Shown here piece by piece: positions 1 through 12,829 of a stretch of DNA of 64,000 bases. The notes beneath the pieces were generated by a model, which had not been told where the DNA came from, did not search any database, and saw nothing but the letters and a program-made list of their open reading frames with translations. A program made the position numbers and the translations under genes. How positions within the stretch are numbered: the first letter of the stretch is position 1; each line of letters begins with the position of its first letter. Source of the DNA: Mortierella alpina. Taxonomy: Eukaryota; Mortierellomycota; Mortierellomycetes; Mortierellales; Mortierellaceae. Location: assembly GCA_029449245.1 (NCBI GenBank), contig JANATF010000016.1:558001-622000 (forward strand), given 5' to 3'.

Positions 1-2300
1 GTTGATCTCCTTGCGCTTCAACTTTTGAGCAGCAGTCAACAGACCACCCTGCGCTGTCCACTCCTCCGACTCTAGATAAACACCCTGCAACAACTCGGCG
101 GGCTTGAGGCCAGCCTTCTTGGCAGTCGCGAGACAGGCATCGAGGACAGCCTTGATGATCACCTTTTCGTGGCAGAGCAATGCAAAGTCGCGGCTCTCCA
201 GGCCCTTGGCTTTGGCCAGCTCGAGGATGCGAGGTTCGCTTGCAACAATCAGCGCCACAGGCTTGTTCTGCATGGAATCGGCATAGACGCAGATGTTATT
301 GCAGTAAGCCGTGCTCTTGTACACAGACTCGAGCTTCTCCAGAGCAATGTACTCGCCGTGCGACAACTTGACCAGGTTCTTCTTACGGTCAATGACCGAG
401 AGTGTGCCATCCGCATGCCACTCTCCAATATCTCCAGTCTTGAGCCAGCGGTCCTCTGTGATGGCTGCTGCGGTCTCCTCTGCGTTCTTGAAGTATCCAG
501 AAGTAATGGAGGGTCCGCGGATCCAAATCTCACCACGGGGGCGGGGTGAATCAGTCGCAAAATACCCTGCATCGGGCACATCCACGAGCTTGACCTCTGT
601 GCAGGGAACTGGTGATCCGACACGGTTGTAGTTGAACGCCTCAGGAGTCATGATCGAACACATGCCGCACGATTCGGTCATGCCGTAGGCTTGAAGGATG
701 GGGCACAGTGCTGTAGTCAAGAAGCGTTGGGTCTCCTGAGAGATTGGTGCACCGCCCGAGAGCGCGTAGCGAAGGCGACCTCCAGTCTGCTGACGGACCT
801 TGTTGAACACGACAGTGTCAAAAATTCCTGTCAAGGCGCCCAGCTTGCGATCCATGCACCATGCTTTGGCGTTCAGAGCCGCATTGAAGACAGACTGGAC
901 CAGAGGTGAGCCCTGGTTCACTTGGGCGAGAACACCCTTGCGGATGGTCTCCCACACTGCCGGGACACCGGTCATGAGCGTAGGTCGCAATTCCTTGATG
1001 TCGCCCTGGCACTCACGAACAGACGCATCGGTCAGCGTGCGAACAGTACCATATCCAAGGGTCACACCCCAGAAGAGACAGAGATTCTCGACCATGAATT
1101 CCAGAACATGGGCCAAGGGTAGGTAGGCCAGTAAGACATCGCCTTCGCGAATGTACTTTTCCAGCATCTTGTTGACTCCGCCAACTAGACAGAGATAACC
1201 CGAAGAGCAAAACCTCCAGGTTAGTATAGACTCGCAGATCAATCACATATCTGCGGGGGCAAGAGAGAAATACATACTGGCAGCAATGAGGTTTCCGTGG
1301 GTCAGGATGACTCCCTTGGGGTTTCCGGTCGATCCAGAAGTGTACATGATGCAGGAGCAGTCTTCGGCAGTAGGAGGCGTGGGCTCTACAGGGTGATCCA
1401 CACCGAGCTGCTTCAGCTCCTCCAGAGTGATGAGCTGTAGGTGGGGGTGGGCCGTCTGAAGGGCAATCACGTCTGCTGCGTTGGCTTCGCCGTCATAGAC
1501 GATCCTCTTGAGTGTGGGGCAGCGTCCTGAAACGTTCGTCATAGCCTTGATCAGATCAGCGTTCGTGTAGGCTGTTCCAACCTCGGCCTCGTTCATCGAG
1601 TGCAACAAGCCTTCCTCGCCCAAAGTGTCATAAACGGTGACGATAGTCATGGATTGAGTGAAAGCACCGTGGGCGACCAGCAGCCAGTTGGCACTAGAGT
1701 TGACCAGTCAAACAAATGAGGTACGCGGTCAGCCTTTGGTATATAAAAAAAAAACAGAAGGCTGGCGGTGCTTGAACGCCAATAGCGAGGTTCTCCGACT
1801 TGGTCTTGTTTTTTTGGCGTTATCGATGTGATTCCCCCCTAGTTCCTTCCACCTTCACGCTCGGTACTGCAAAGATCGTCTTTTCATGCCGCTATACATT
1901 ACCTTGTGGCACCAAAGACGGTGATCCTCTCCTTGGGCTCAACACCCCACTTGCGCAGGCCACTTCCGATACTGTCGATGACGGCCTTGGTGTCCTTGTA
2001 GGTCAAATAGTGGTAGCCGGAGAGCTTGAAGAACTTCCAAGTCTTTTTCTCCTTGACAGGCTCGCCGCCGACCATTTTGGTGATCTCCTTTTCCTCTTCA
2101 ATCATCTTGACAATCTTGCGGTAGCCGATGGCGTTGAGGTTGGGACGGACCTTGGCCGAATACTGGATGACATCGTACAGGGTCTTGATGTCGCTTGAGG
2201 GCGAGTCCATGAGTTTGTCGACGGCCTGGATGGAGCGACGGATGCGAGTCTCGCCCTTGACCTCCTCGGGTCCGACGTTGGCAGTGAAGCACTTTGGCAT
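1..2300 (-). CDS. Long-chain acyl-CoA synthetase (Faa1-like), 3' end beyond window
   Basis: Activates long-chain fatty acids to acyl-CoA through an acyl-AMP intermediate (ANL superfamily) for lipid synthesis and beta-oxidation. Exons read 2300-1903, 1693-1278 and 1184-1; both introns have GT/AG ends and the phases join. The ATP/AMP P-loop YTSGSTGNPKGV lies near residue 245. LAYLPLAHVLE, YGMTESCG, and the fatty-acyl signature region with KTGDIGEWHADGTLSVIDRKKN follow in family order, with NLVKLSHGEY after it. The start MPKCFTANVG is the first ATG after a TATA-like stretch at 2409-2416. The protein still reads through KRKEI at the left edge, so only the last part is missing. No signal peptide is seen. 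Family assignment is firm; the exact paralogue is not. Confidence 0.95.
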
Positions 2301-2360
2301 GGCTGGTATGGTGAAGTGGTTATGGGAGTGGGAAGGCGGAATATGAAGGTGTGTGTGTGT

Positions 2361-2374
2361 GGGGGGGGGGGGGG
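2361..2374 (+). repeat. G14 run after (GT)n in the acyl-CoA synthetase promoter
   Basis: Fourteen consecutive G follow a short GT repeat, about 60 bp upstream of the acyl-CoA synthetase start. On the coding strand this is a C run. It is a low-complexity promoter tract whose length may be a sequencing artefact. Confidence 0.8.
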
Positions 2375-2408
2375 CAAGAGAGGGTGGACGAGGCGGGCGA
2401 ACGTGCGA

Positions 2409-2416
2409 ATATATAA
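2409..2416 (-). promoter_or_regulatory. TATA-like element of the acyl-CoA synthetase gene
   Basis: The minus strand reads TTATATAT here, about 110 bp upstream of the ATG at 2300. The distance suits a TATA box with a 5' UTR of roughly 80 nt. Assignment rests on motif and position only. Confidence 0.45.
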
Positions 2417-2419
2417 TCG

Positions 2420-3732
2420 ATATTGGCGAGTCCAGAGACGAAGAGGATGACAAGGACGGAAGGGTTGACGAGAAGGTTGGCGAGAAGGTTGGTGAGAGGG
2501 CTGATGGGAAGGTAAAAAAGTAAGGAGCGGACGGAGATCTGATCCAGCTTATTTATGGCTTGGAAGGATTGGCTCTGGCTCGTGTCAGCACATTCCCGAG
2601 TCCTGACTTGCTCGTCTTGCTCGTCTTGCTCGATGGCAATCACTTGCGCTTCCTCGTCCTCTGGCCGCCCGATCTAAGCAAAGCACTCGGACTTGTCAAC
2701 AGCCTCAAGGCCGACAGAGTCGTGTCCAGCACATGCTGCGGCTCGCTCGAGCAAGGGTGCCCAACGCGACGGTGCTTCATTTTGATCTGTCAATAGCCAT
2801 GTGTATGCGCGATCGGACACTTCAAAGGACCAGGTCTTCTTTGCTCTCGGATTGATCTGCCAGGCGATAGACACATGTCCATCAGGCTGCAGGTTGTGCG
2901 CTCGATCGTGCTTTGTTTAGAACATTAGCACACCCTAAATTACTTTGGAGAGGAGCTCAGCATCACATTGCTATCCCACAGATCGGAGTGGAGAAGCATT
3001 GGGTGCATGCGATGCAAGCTGATAATGACCTAAAACGATCCAACTCAGCTCGTATAGACTACAATACCTTTTCTCAATAGACTAGACCCTCTCTCTCGGA
3101 CAGGAACACTCAATTCTCAAAAGGATCATACCCAGTTGTCAGATAGCCGCAGATTACAGTGCTGTCAGGATCTGTAGAGATAACGTTATGGTTCTGCTCT
3201 GCAATTAAAATGTTTCGAGAAAAGGCCTCCAGCTGGGCTACAGAACGGCGTCCCATATCACGAACTTTCATGTGCAACCGTCTATCGTCGCCGGAAGTCT
3301 GGCACTCTGGGAGATAAATTATCCACTTCCTTTTGGCCGCCAAACCCCGAGTACCTCCTGCTCCTTCGAAACGTTCGGTCCTCGTCGGACTCGATCCACC
3401 TCACAGGTAGCCAAAAAAAAAATAGACATATGTTTTTTGAGACCGTCAATACAACGGCCCGGCTATGCGCAGACTGTCGGAGGGAGCCGCCGTTTCCTAT
3501 CTCTCCACAAGCACAAGGCCCGACCGCTGTCTTTTTCTCACTCTCTCACTCTCTCTCTCTCTAAACTTCGCCACATTCGCGCGTCCCCTAATTCGAGCAC
3601 ATTTCGCGTGTTAATTGGTGTTTTGAATGCACAATAGACTACGTCGGTACAGTCTCTGTAGTTCATAGTTCAGGAACTTTAATTATGATCTATGATTTGG
3701 ATCACGTGATGACGTGGTATTTCATGTGAATC
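2420..3732. other. Intergenic region with two doubtful minus-strand ORFs
   Basis: No convincing gene was found between the acyl-CoA synthetase promoter and the retrotransposon. Two minus-strand reading frames look more protein-like than chance. One covers 3343-3110 (77 codons from MAAKRKWIIYLPECQ). The other is an open stretch around 2935-2674 that includes GHVSIAWQINPRAKK. They may be exons of one small gene reading from 3343, but no GT/AG pair was found that joins them cleanly and no family was recognised. Their strand would make them head to tail with the acyl-CoA synthetase gene. A CT-rich tract lies at 3535-3562. The stretch 3660-3732 carries a 10-bp palindrome (ATCACGTGAT) and one arm of a GTATTTCATG inverted repeat described under findings. 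Confidence 0.3.
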
Positions 3733-3751
3733 ACTACATTGGAGCATGAAA
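3733..3751 (+). repeat. Left target-site duplication of the LINE
   Basis: The 19-bp sequence ACTACATTGGAGCATGAAA occurs here and again, without mismatch, at 9200-9218 directly after a poly(A) run. This is the signature of target-primed reverse transcription. The outermost A may belong to the tail on the right side, so the duplication is 18-19 bp. Its perfection points to a recent insertion. Confidence 0.93.
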
Positions 3752-3763
3752 AAACTCTTTCCC

Positions 3764-5061
3764 ATGTCCCACGGCAACATTAACGTGGGGGGTAGCTCCA
3801 ACGCCAATGACACCATGGCGGTGTCGTATGCGTCTAAGCTCAAAAGCAATCACCATTCCCCTGCCCCTGCCCCTGCTCGCACCAAAAAGTGCGAAACTTT
3901 TTTTCGAAGCCAGGCCATTCCGGAGGGAATGAACCTGCATGTCAAGTCGCCAGTTCCCCAAACCCTCGTCTACACCCTCCCTCGCAAAGACTCCAACCAT
4001 GACGAGGTCCTCACCCAGATCCTGAACACCTACACCTATGTGGATAGCTTCCACCACCGCACCTTCCCCACGTCCGTCCAGTTTTTTATCACAGTTGACG
4101 ACACCTTGCACTACGAAACCATTCGAAAACACCAAGGCCTGACAATCAATGGCCGCACCTATGCCCCTTGCGTTCCCATTCACTCCTCTGTGGACTTGTG
4201 GAGAGTCAACTACCGCTTCGCCCCCCATTCCATCACGGTTGAACAATTCACCAAGGCTTTTGAGCCCTATGGTAGCATTGCTGAGATTGGGCGATACTAT
4301 TACACGATTGCAAACAACCCCCGTAAAGTTTACACCTGGGACGAATATGTCATACTCCAGGGCAAAGTGGACAAGGATGGACAGCCCGTCAACAGAGTCC
4401 CCGTTCCCGAGATCCTTGACTTCGGTCATCGACTTTTCATTAACACCAAAACTGCCACCGACACTCTCAGCACCCCCCACAACGCCTCCAACAACACCAA
4501 GGCCGACAACGCCCAACCTGCAATATTCCTAAGCCTCAACCCAAACGTAAAAAGCGCAACGGCAAGAAGCGCCTGAAGGCTGTGCAACAGGACAGCGCTA
4601 TGGAGGGCGTGATCAACACGAACACGTCTGACGACTACTATCAACAGGAGGCCCACAGGACAGGAGCCGTGACCGCGGACAGCACCGCTGGAACCCAGTC
4701 CGAAGCAAGCCCCACTTTGCTCGCCGCGCAAGCAGGCACGCCCGCTGTTGATGGAAGACACCATGCCTTGGCCCCACACGGTTGTGGGACTTCAACGGGA
4801 AGTACCAATAACCTCTTACCTTCTTTGCAGTCTCTCAATGCTTCATCGGGAAGTGAGCAACCCTTTTATGATGCCGTTGAAGACCCTTCCCCTGACACCA
4901 CTCAGGACAACGTGCCCGCCACTCCCACTCCCGACGCCACATCCACACCCACACTCACACCCACCATCGCGACGCGTCGACAACCGCGGGCCATATCCTA
5001 CGCGGGCTCGTACAGCGTCGCCCAGCTGAGTCAAGCCTCGATCAAACCGTCCACTTTATAA
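3764..5061 (+). pseudogene. LINE ORF1 (RNA-binding protein), one frameshift
   Basis: ORF1 products of LINEs bind the element RNA and act as nucleic-acid chaperones. The first frame starts at ATG 3764 (an earlier in-frame ATG at 3746 lies within the duplicated target DNA) and runs to a stop at 4576. It includes an RRM-like stretch: VNYRFAPHSITVEQFTKAF followed by EPYGSIAEIGR. Coding then continues one frame back, from about 4530 to the stop at 5061. It begins with the very basic PKPQPKRKKRNGKKRLK and continues with a Ser/Thr/Pro-rich tail. A single missing base between about 4443 and 4530 would join the two. A programmed -1 shift cannot be excluded. No CCHC knuckle was seen. ORF2 starts six bases after the ORF1 stop. 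Confidence 0.8.
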
Positions 5062-5066
5062 TCCCA

Positions 5067-8000
5067 ATGAAAAAGTCGCTCAAGATCGCTACACTCAACG
5101 CACGCACCATCAACAAGACGACCAACCGCACAGGCACCAGAAATTTTCACAAATATCTGACTACCCAGCGGATCGACGTCTTAGCGCTGCAAGAGACATC
5201 AATTGACCCAAAAGACAACCCACTACTACAACACCTCGACACCTCACTTCACGCACACCAAAGCATCTGGACCTCCCACTGCGCACTCCTACTGTTACAC
5301 CCCAAACTCACAATCTTGTCCTCGTACGTCCTTCTAGACGAACGAGCCATTTTTGCCTCAATCGGCTCGATGGACACTGGTGACCAGACTCTGTTTGACA
5401 TCTGTGCCATCTATGCGCCTTCGGGGGCCACCCGCCAACGCAACACTTTTTTCAACAATCTTCTCGAACTGCCTTTCTTCCAGTCGCCAGGCGAGGACAT
5501 CATCGTCATGGGGGATTTCAACTACCACCATCACAAGCGTAACTCAGCACCTGCAGCCTGGAAGACATGGCTCAACCAGCATACTATCAACACACTCAAC
5601 ACCTACAACAGTCTACTCATCCACACTTTTAACAACCGCCATACTCAAACCACCATCGACTATATTTTCATGTCACCACCGCTAGCGGAACGTGTTTCTG
5701 CCCCGTCACACACCTATCTCCATAGCGACTGGACTGACCACTCCATGCTATCCTGCAACCTGAGCCTAGAAGCACCGGAAACGGGACCGGGAGTGTGGCG
5801 ACTGAACATATCCCTGCTGCGAGACGAACAATTGCAGACGCACCTGAAGGAGATCGTACAGCGTGACCTACAGGACCTAGAGGGGCTGCCTCCTCAAGTG
5901 GCCTGGGATCAACTGAAACTCTCACTGCAGGAGGCGCTCCAACGGGCGGGTACCCAGAGAGCCAAGGACAAAAAACAGCTCTCTCAACGACTCCAAAAAG
6001 AACGTCAACACCTCCTTCGGCGCATCAAATGGCAAGAAGGATCTCCCAACCCCAACACGGTCTACATCCAGGAACTAGAGGCTCAGTGGCAGGAGATCGA
6101 GAGACGACTCGATGGACTCCTGGAAGAATCTATGACTCGATGGGCTTTACGAACGCAGATGAAATGGCGCGAATTCGGCGAACGATGCAGCAAGTATTTT
6201 TTCCGTGTACTCAAGTCCAGGGCCACCAAACGCACCATCACCCACCTGAAAGTGCCAAACTCGACGGACACTGTACACACCCCTAACGACCTGTGCAACG
6301 TCGGCAAAGCATTTTACCAGAAACTATACACCCCGGATCCGGTTGACCAAGGTGCCATTGACTCCTTGCTGTCGCATGTTCCTTAGTCAGCGACAGTCTC
6401 GGACGACGATCAAGAGTACCTCATGCGCAACATCACCCCAGAAAACATCGTGTTCAGCTTGGAAAAGAGCGCGCGGGAGAAAGCACCCGGCATGGACGGA
6501 TTCCCTTTTGAGCTATATGGTTATCTCTTGTCCATTAACGGTGTTGCTTCTCTCCTTGCCAGCGTCATGACAGAGGCGCTCACGGACGTGAGGATGCCAC
6601 AGTCATGGCTCCAGACCTGTATGATACTGTTGTACAAGAAAGGGGATGCCGCGGACCTCGCAAACTGGCGACCTTTATCACTCATCAACTCGGACGCGAA
6701 ACTCTTCACTAAAATCATCACCCTACGCCTCCACGGACCAATGGACACTCTGATCACCCCCTTTCAAACAGGATTTGTGCCTGGAAGGAAGATATCGGAC
6801 AATGGACTGGTCATGGCAGCCTTTAGAGAACACTGCGAGAGATACAAGATCGACGGCGTTGGCATCCTTTTTGATCAGGAAAAGGCATACGACCGGGTGC
6901 ACCCAACATACCTGCGTGCAGTCATGGAACGGATGCGTTTCCCAACAGGCCTCATCGATTCTATCTTCACTCTGTTCTTCAACACCCACATCAACCTCAA
7001 CATCAACGGTTACCTAGCTCAACCATTCGCACAACAACGTGGACTGAGACAAGGTGACCCACTCTCACCTCTCCTCTATAACATTGCCATCGAACCTCTC
7101 CTCCGCACGATCCTCGCCTGTCCAGAGATAGAAGGGATCAAACTCTGCGACCATGCACGAGCGGAACCCCTGAAATTGATGGCCTATGCGGACGATCTGT
7201 GGACAGCCATCCGGACCGTTGACGAATGGACTTGCCTGAAAGGAATCATGGACACCTTCGGACGAGCATCGAATGCGCGACTGAATTTGAAAAAGACTGT
7301 TGCCTTCCCATTATTCAAAAGCGCGGGCGCACTCTCGCACGCTCTGCAGCAGGATCACGTCCACATCCACTCCAAACGAGCCGAGAATGCTCTAACTTAT
7401 CTGGGATTCCCCCTTGCCCTGACCCGACAGCAACGAGACTCATTCTATGACAGTATCCACACCAAGATCAAACACCACATCAACGCCTTACACGGACGCC
7501 AGCTCTCAGTCATGGGAAGAGGTCTGATTGCCAACTCTCTCCTGCTCTCCAGACTTTGGCATGTCATTTCGGTCCAACCCCCAACCCGCTCATGGACGAG
7601 GAAAGTACAAGGATCGATACGCAAGTTCACTTTGCCCTTTTTCCCTGCCCCATCGTGGGACTTCATCTGCCTACGACGCTCTCAGGGAGGACTTGGACTG
7701 GTCGACATTGGGTCTCAGGCATTGGCCTTTCAACTCCGTGCGGTGCAGAGGATCTGCTCTGACTCCACCTCATTCATGGCTTCCCTCTTCAAAGATATGC
7801 TATGCAAACAAACCTCCTCTGACTACCCTCTTGCTCCCTTTACGAACCCAGACTTCTATCTGACTCCTGGAAAGAAGTACTTCCGCCCGCACTCGATCCT
7901 CCGAGGCTTGGTGCAGTCCATGAAGACGATCCCCTCGACTTCCTGGACTCAAGCCGAGGCTGAGGCAGCGCCCTTCGGCACCATGCTGGCCACGCTGCTT

Positions 8001-8960
8001 CCGCAATGGCTAGACGCGGACGGCGTTCCTGTACCACACCCACCCGCCTGGCGTACAGATCATGTCCTCAGGCCCTTTTGGACGAACGCTGAACAGACGG
8101 AGGGACATCTGGAGTTCATTCCTTCAGCTGAACGGGTTGCTGGTCACAGACACAGGAGAGCCCTGGAGGACAATATCAGAAACCACCATTTCACCCCTCA
8201 CCCGCTGCTACAACGAGCACTGGATAACATCGGACCACTGTTACTGGAGGACGACCTGGCTGACCACATTAATGCCATTGTCGTCGACGACTCCAGAAAA
8301 GGCGCCTTTGGGATCGCGAGTACGAGGATTTTCCGCCGTGCTGCCTTCGACAGGATCTACCAACCCCCCGCACCACAACCTCAAAACCCTCCCATGGACC
8401 CAGCCCCACCGCCTTTCACGGCCCGTTTTTGGACTGGTTTCTGGAGGGCTGAGATGCCCCACAACGTTCGCAACGTCTGGTGGCGCCTTTTAATTAACAA
8501 ACTCCCCTCTGGCGTCCGTCTTCATGCAATCATCCCAGACGTGGTAGAACCCATCTGTCGTATCTGCAATAATGCGATCGAAACGGACCAACACCTCCTC
8601 TTCAGCTGCCCCCAGAAGCTCGCGGTCTGGCAAGGAGCGCTGACCAAGTACATCAAAGATCACACTTGGACAGCCGATCAGGTTGAACGTCTCTTTTTTC
8701 CCCGACCAGAGACACTGACACCTCTCAACAACGTACCCATCATCCTCCTGCTCGGATCCATCTTGGCCACCATCTGGCGTCACCACTTCGCCCTCATCCG
8801 TGAGGATCAGATCTTTGACAACACGAGAGTTCTAAGCGCCGTTGACATCGCGCTCACTCAAGTTTTGGCACAGATGGAGGAGCGACGCAAAAGGGAGGCG
8901 CGACACCAACCGCCTACACCCGCAGCAGACCTGACGACGGACACTAATTTCCCCACCTAA
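5067..8960 (+). pseudogene. LINE ORF2 (endonuclease-reverse transcriptase) with one in-frame TAG
   Basis: ORF2 supplies nicking and reverse transcription for retrotransposition. Codons 1 to about 240 form an APE-like endonuclease: KIATLNART, LALQETSID, DICAIYAPSG, IIVMGDFN and a C-terminal HSDWTDHSML. From about codon 455 comes the reverse transcriptase, with LLYKKGDAADLANWRPLSL, TGFVPGRKI, LRQGDPLSPLLYNIAIEP and the catalytic MAYADDLW near codon 705. The C-terminus has the zf-RVT pattern CRIC-x9-H-x4-C near codon 1163. The frame is open over 1,297 codons except for a TAG at 6384-6386 (codon 440), in the linker between endonuclease and polymerase. All recognised catalytic motifs are present on either side. 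The lesion could be a simple C-to-T change (CAG to TAG). Confidence 0.92.
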
Positions 8961-9199
8961 CAATGTACTTTATTTCCTTTCTCTTGTTTCTTTTGTACTC
9001 TACGCTGCTTGGACCCCTTCTACCCTGTTACCTGTTATATTTCTCTCTTCTCTCTCCTTCTCCCCTTTGATGTAACCTTTGTACTTGCAGAAAGTATTCA
9101 TTTTTATATCCTTTTGATCGGCGGCGACTCCTATGGTGGGGAGTATTGAATTTTTGCACACACTCTGACGCAATAAATCTCTTATAAACAAAAAAAAAA
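8961..9199 (+). other. LINE 3' UTR, polyadenylation signal and A-tail
   Basis: T-rich non-coding sequence follows the ORF2 stop. It contains AATAAA at 9172-9177 and ends in an A-run beginning at 9190, immediately followed by the right target-site duplication. The tail length and intact signal support a recently inserted copy. Confidence 0.85.
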
Positions 9200-9218
9200 A
9201 CTACATTGGAGCATGAAA
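9200..9218 (+). repeat. Right target-site duplication of the LINE
   Basis: Exact copy of the 19 bp at 3733-3751. Removing the element and one copy restores an empty site in which GTATTTCATG (3717-3726) and CATGAAATAC (9212-9221) form a 10-bp inverted repeat about 18 bp apart. Confidence 0.93.
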
Positions 9219-9506
9219 TACTTTTCGGTTTTTCATATCATTATCATGATTGACCATGAAAATACAAGTATCTCTTCGAATTTGACAGGAACGTGTAATG
9301 CTTAACCATGGCACCTTTCAAAAATCAAAGGCTGGAGTCCTCAAATTGAGGTAACCTCTTTAATTATTGATCATGTCGTTGGCGAGCGTGATTGCAGTAG
9401 CTAGCAGCTACTCAGATTAGTTCTGACATGCGATGATCTAAGAACTCAATGTCCAAAGGGCGGGTTTTTGAGAGCGTGGTATTGCGCTTTAATATCTGCG
9501 CAATGA
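9219..9506. other. Left arm of the Crypton, non-coding
   Basis: The stretch downstream of the recombinase stop has no ORF of note. It contains CATGAAAATAC at 9255-9265, which echoes CATGAAATAC at 9212-9221. It also has a 7-bp hairpin (AGTAGCT/AGCTACT) near 9396-9412 that could help end the recombinase transcript. These may be recombinase-binding repeats near the element end, but that is inference. Confidence 0.4.
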
Positions 9507-12613
<3,107 letters not shown>

Positions 12614-12829
12614 TTGGAGCGAAATGGCAGCGAATGAGGAAGTGGATGGGCGAAGGTAATGGTGATGAGCGTTGGCCGAAAACCGTGTTTTGGTGATGCC
12701 ACATACCGCCATATAGCCCCATGATTGAACGACACAGATCAGGCATTGAGGCATTGATAAAAAAAAAGGCGTTGCTTCATTTGATTGTTCTTTCGTCCTT
12801 CCTTCCTTGAACATAGCTTTACCTACAAC
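12614..12829. promoter_or_regulatory. Bidirectional promoter between recombinase and Fanzor
   Basis: The 216 bp between the two divergent start codons must hold the promoters of both genes if the recombinase starts at 12613. If its ATG is 12754, only 75 bp remain. No clear TATA box on either strand was identified. The arrangement would let both transposon proteins be expressed together. Confidence 0.5.

Larger units (their letters stand above)
3752..9199 (+). mobile_element. L1-like non-LTR retrotransposon (LINE), nearly full length
   Basis: A 5.4-kb element flanked by a perfect 19-bp direct repeat, ending in AATAAA (9172-9177) and an A-run at 9190-9199. It has two ORFs in the L1 order. ORF1 carries an RRM-like RNA-binding segment. 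ORF2 carries an APE-type endonuclease, a reverse transcriptase with YADD, and a C-terminal CCHC-type zf-RVT region. No RNase H domain was seen, which fits L1-like elements better than Tad1-like ones. Only 12 nt separate the left repeat from the first internal ATG, so the copy is either full length with a very short 5' UTR or slightly 5'-truncated. Both ORFs carry a single lesion, so this copy is probably not autonomous. It sits beside, and perhaps inside, the left arm of a Crypton. Confidence 0.95.

Noticed and set aside
3734-4516. Minus-strand ORF of 260 codons in the LINE
   Set aside because: Antisense shadow of ORF1, which has an RRM-like pattern; the antisense protein is Gly/Val-rich and starts or ends at no logical element boundary.
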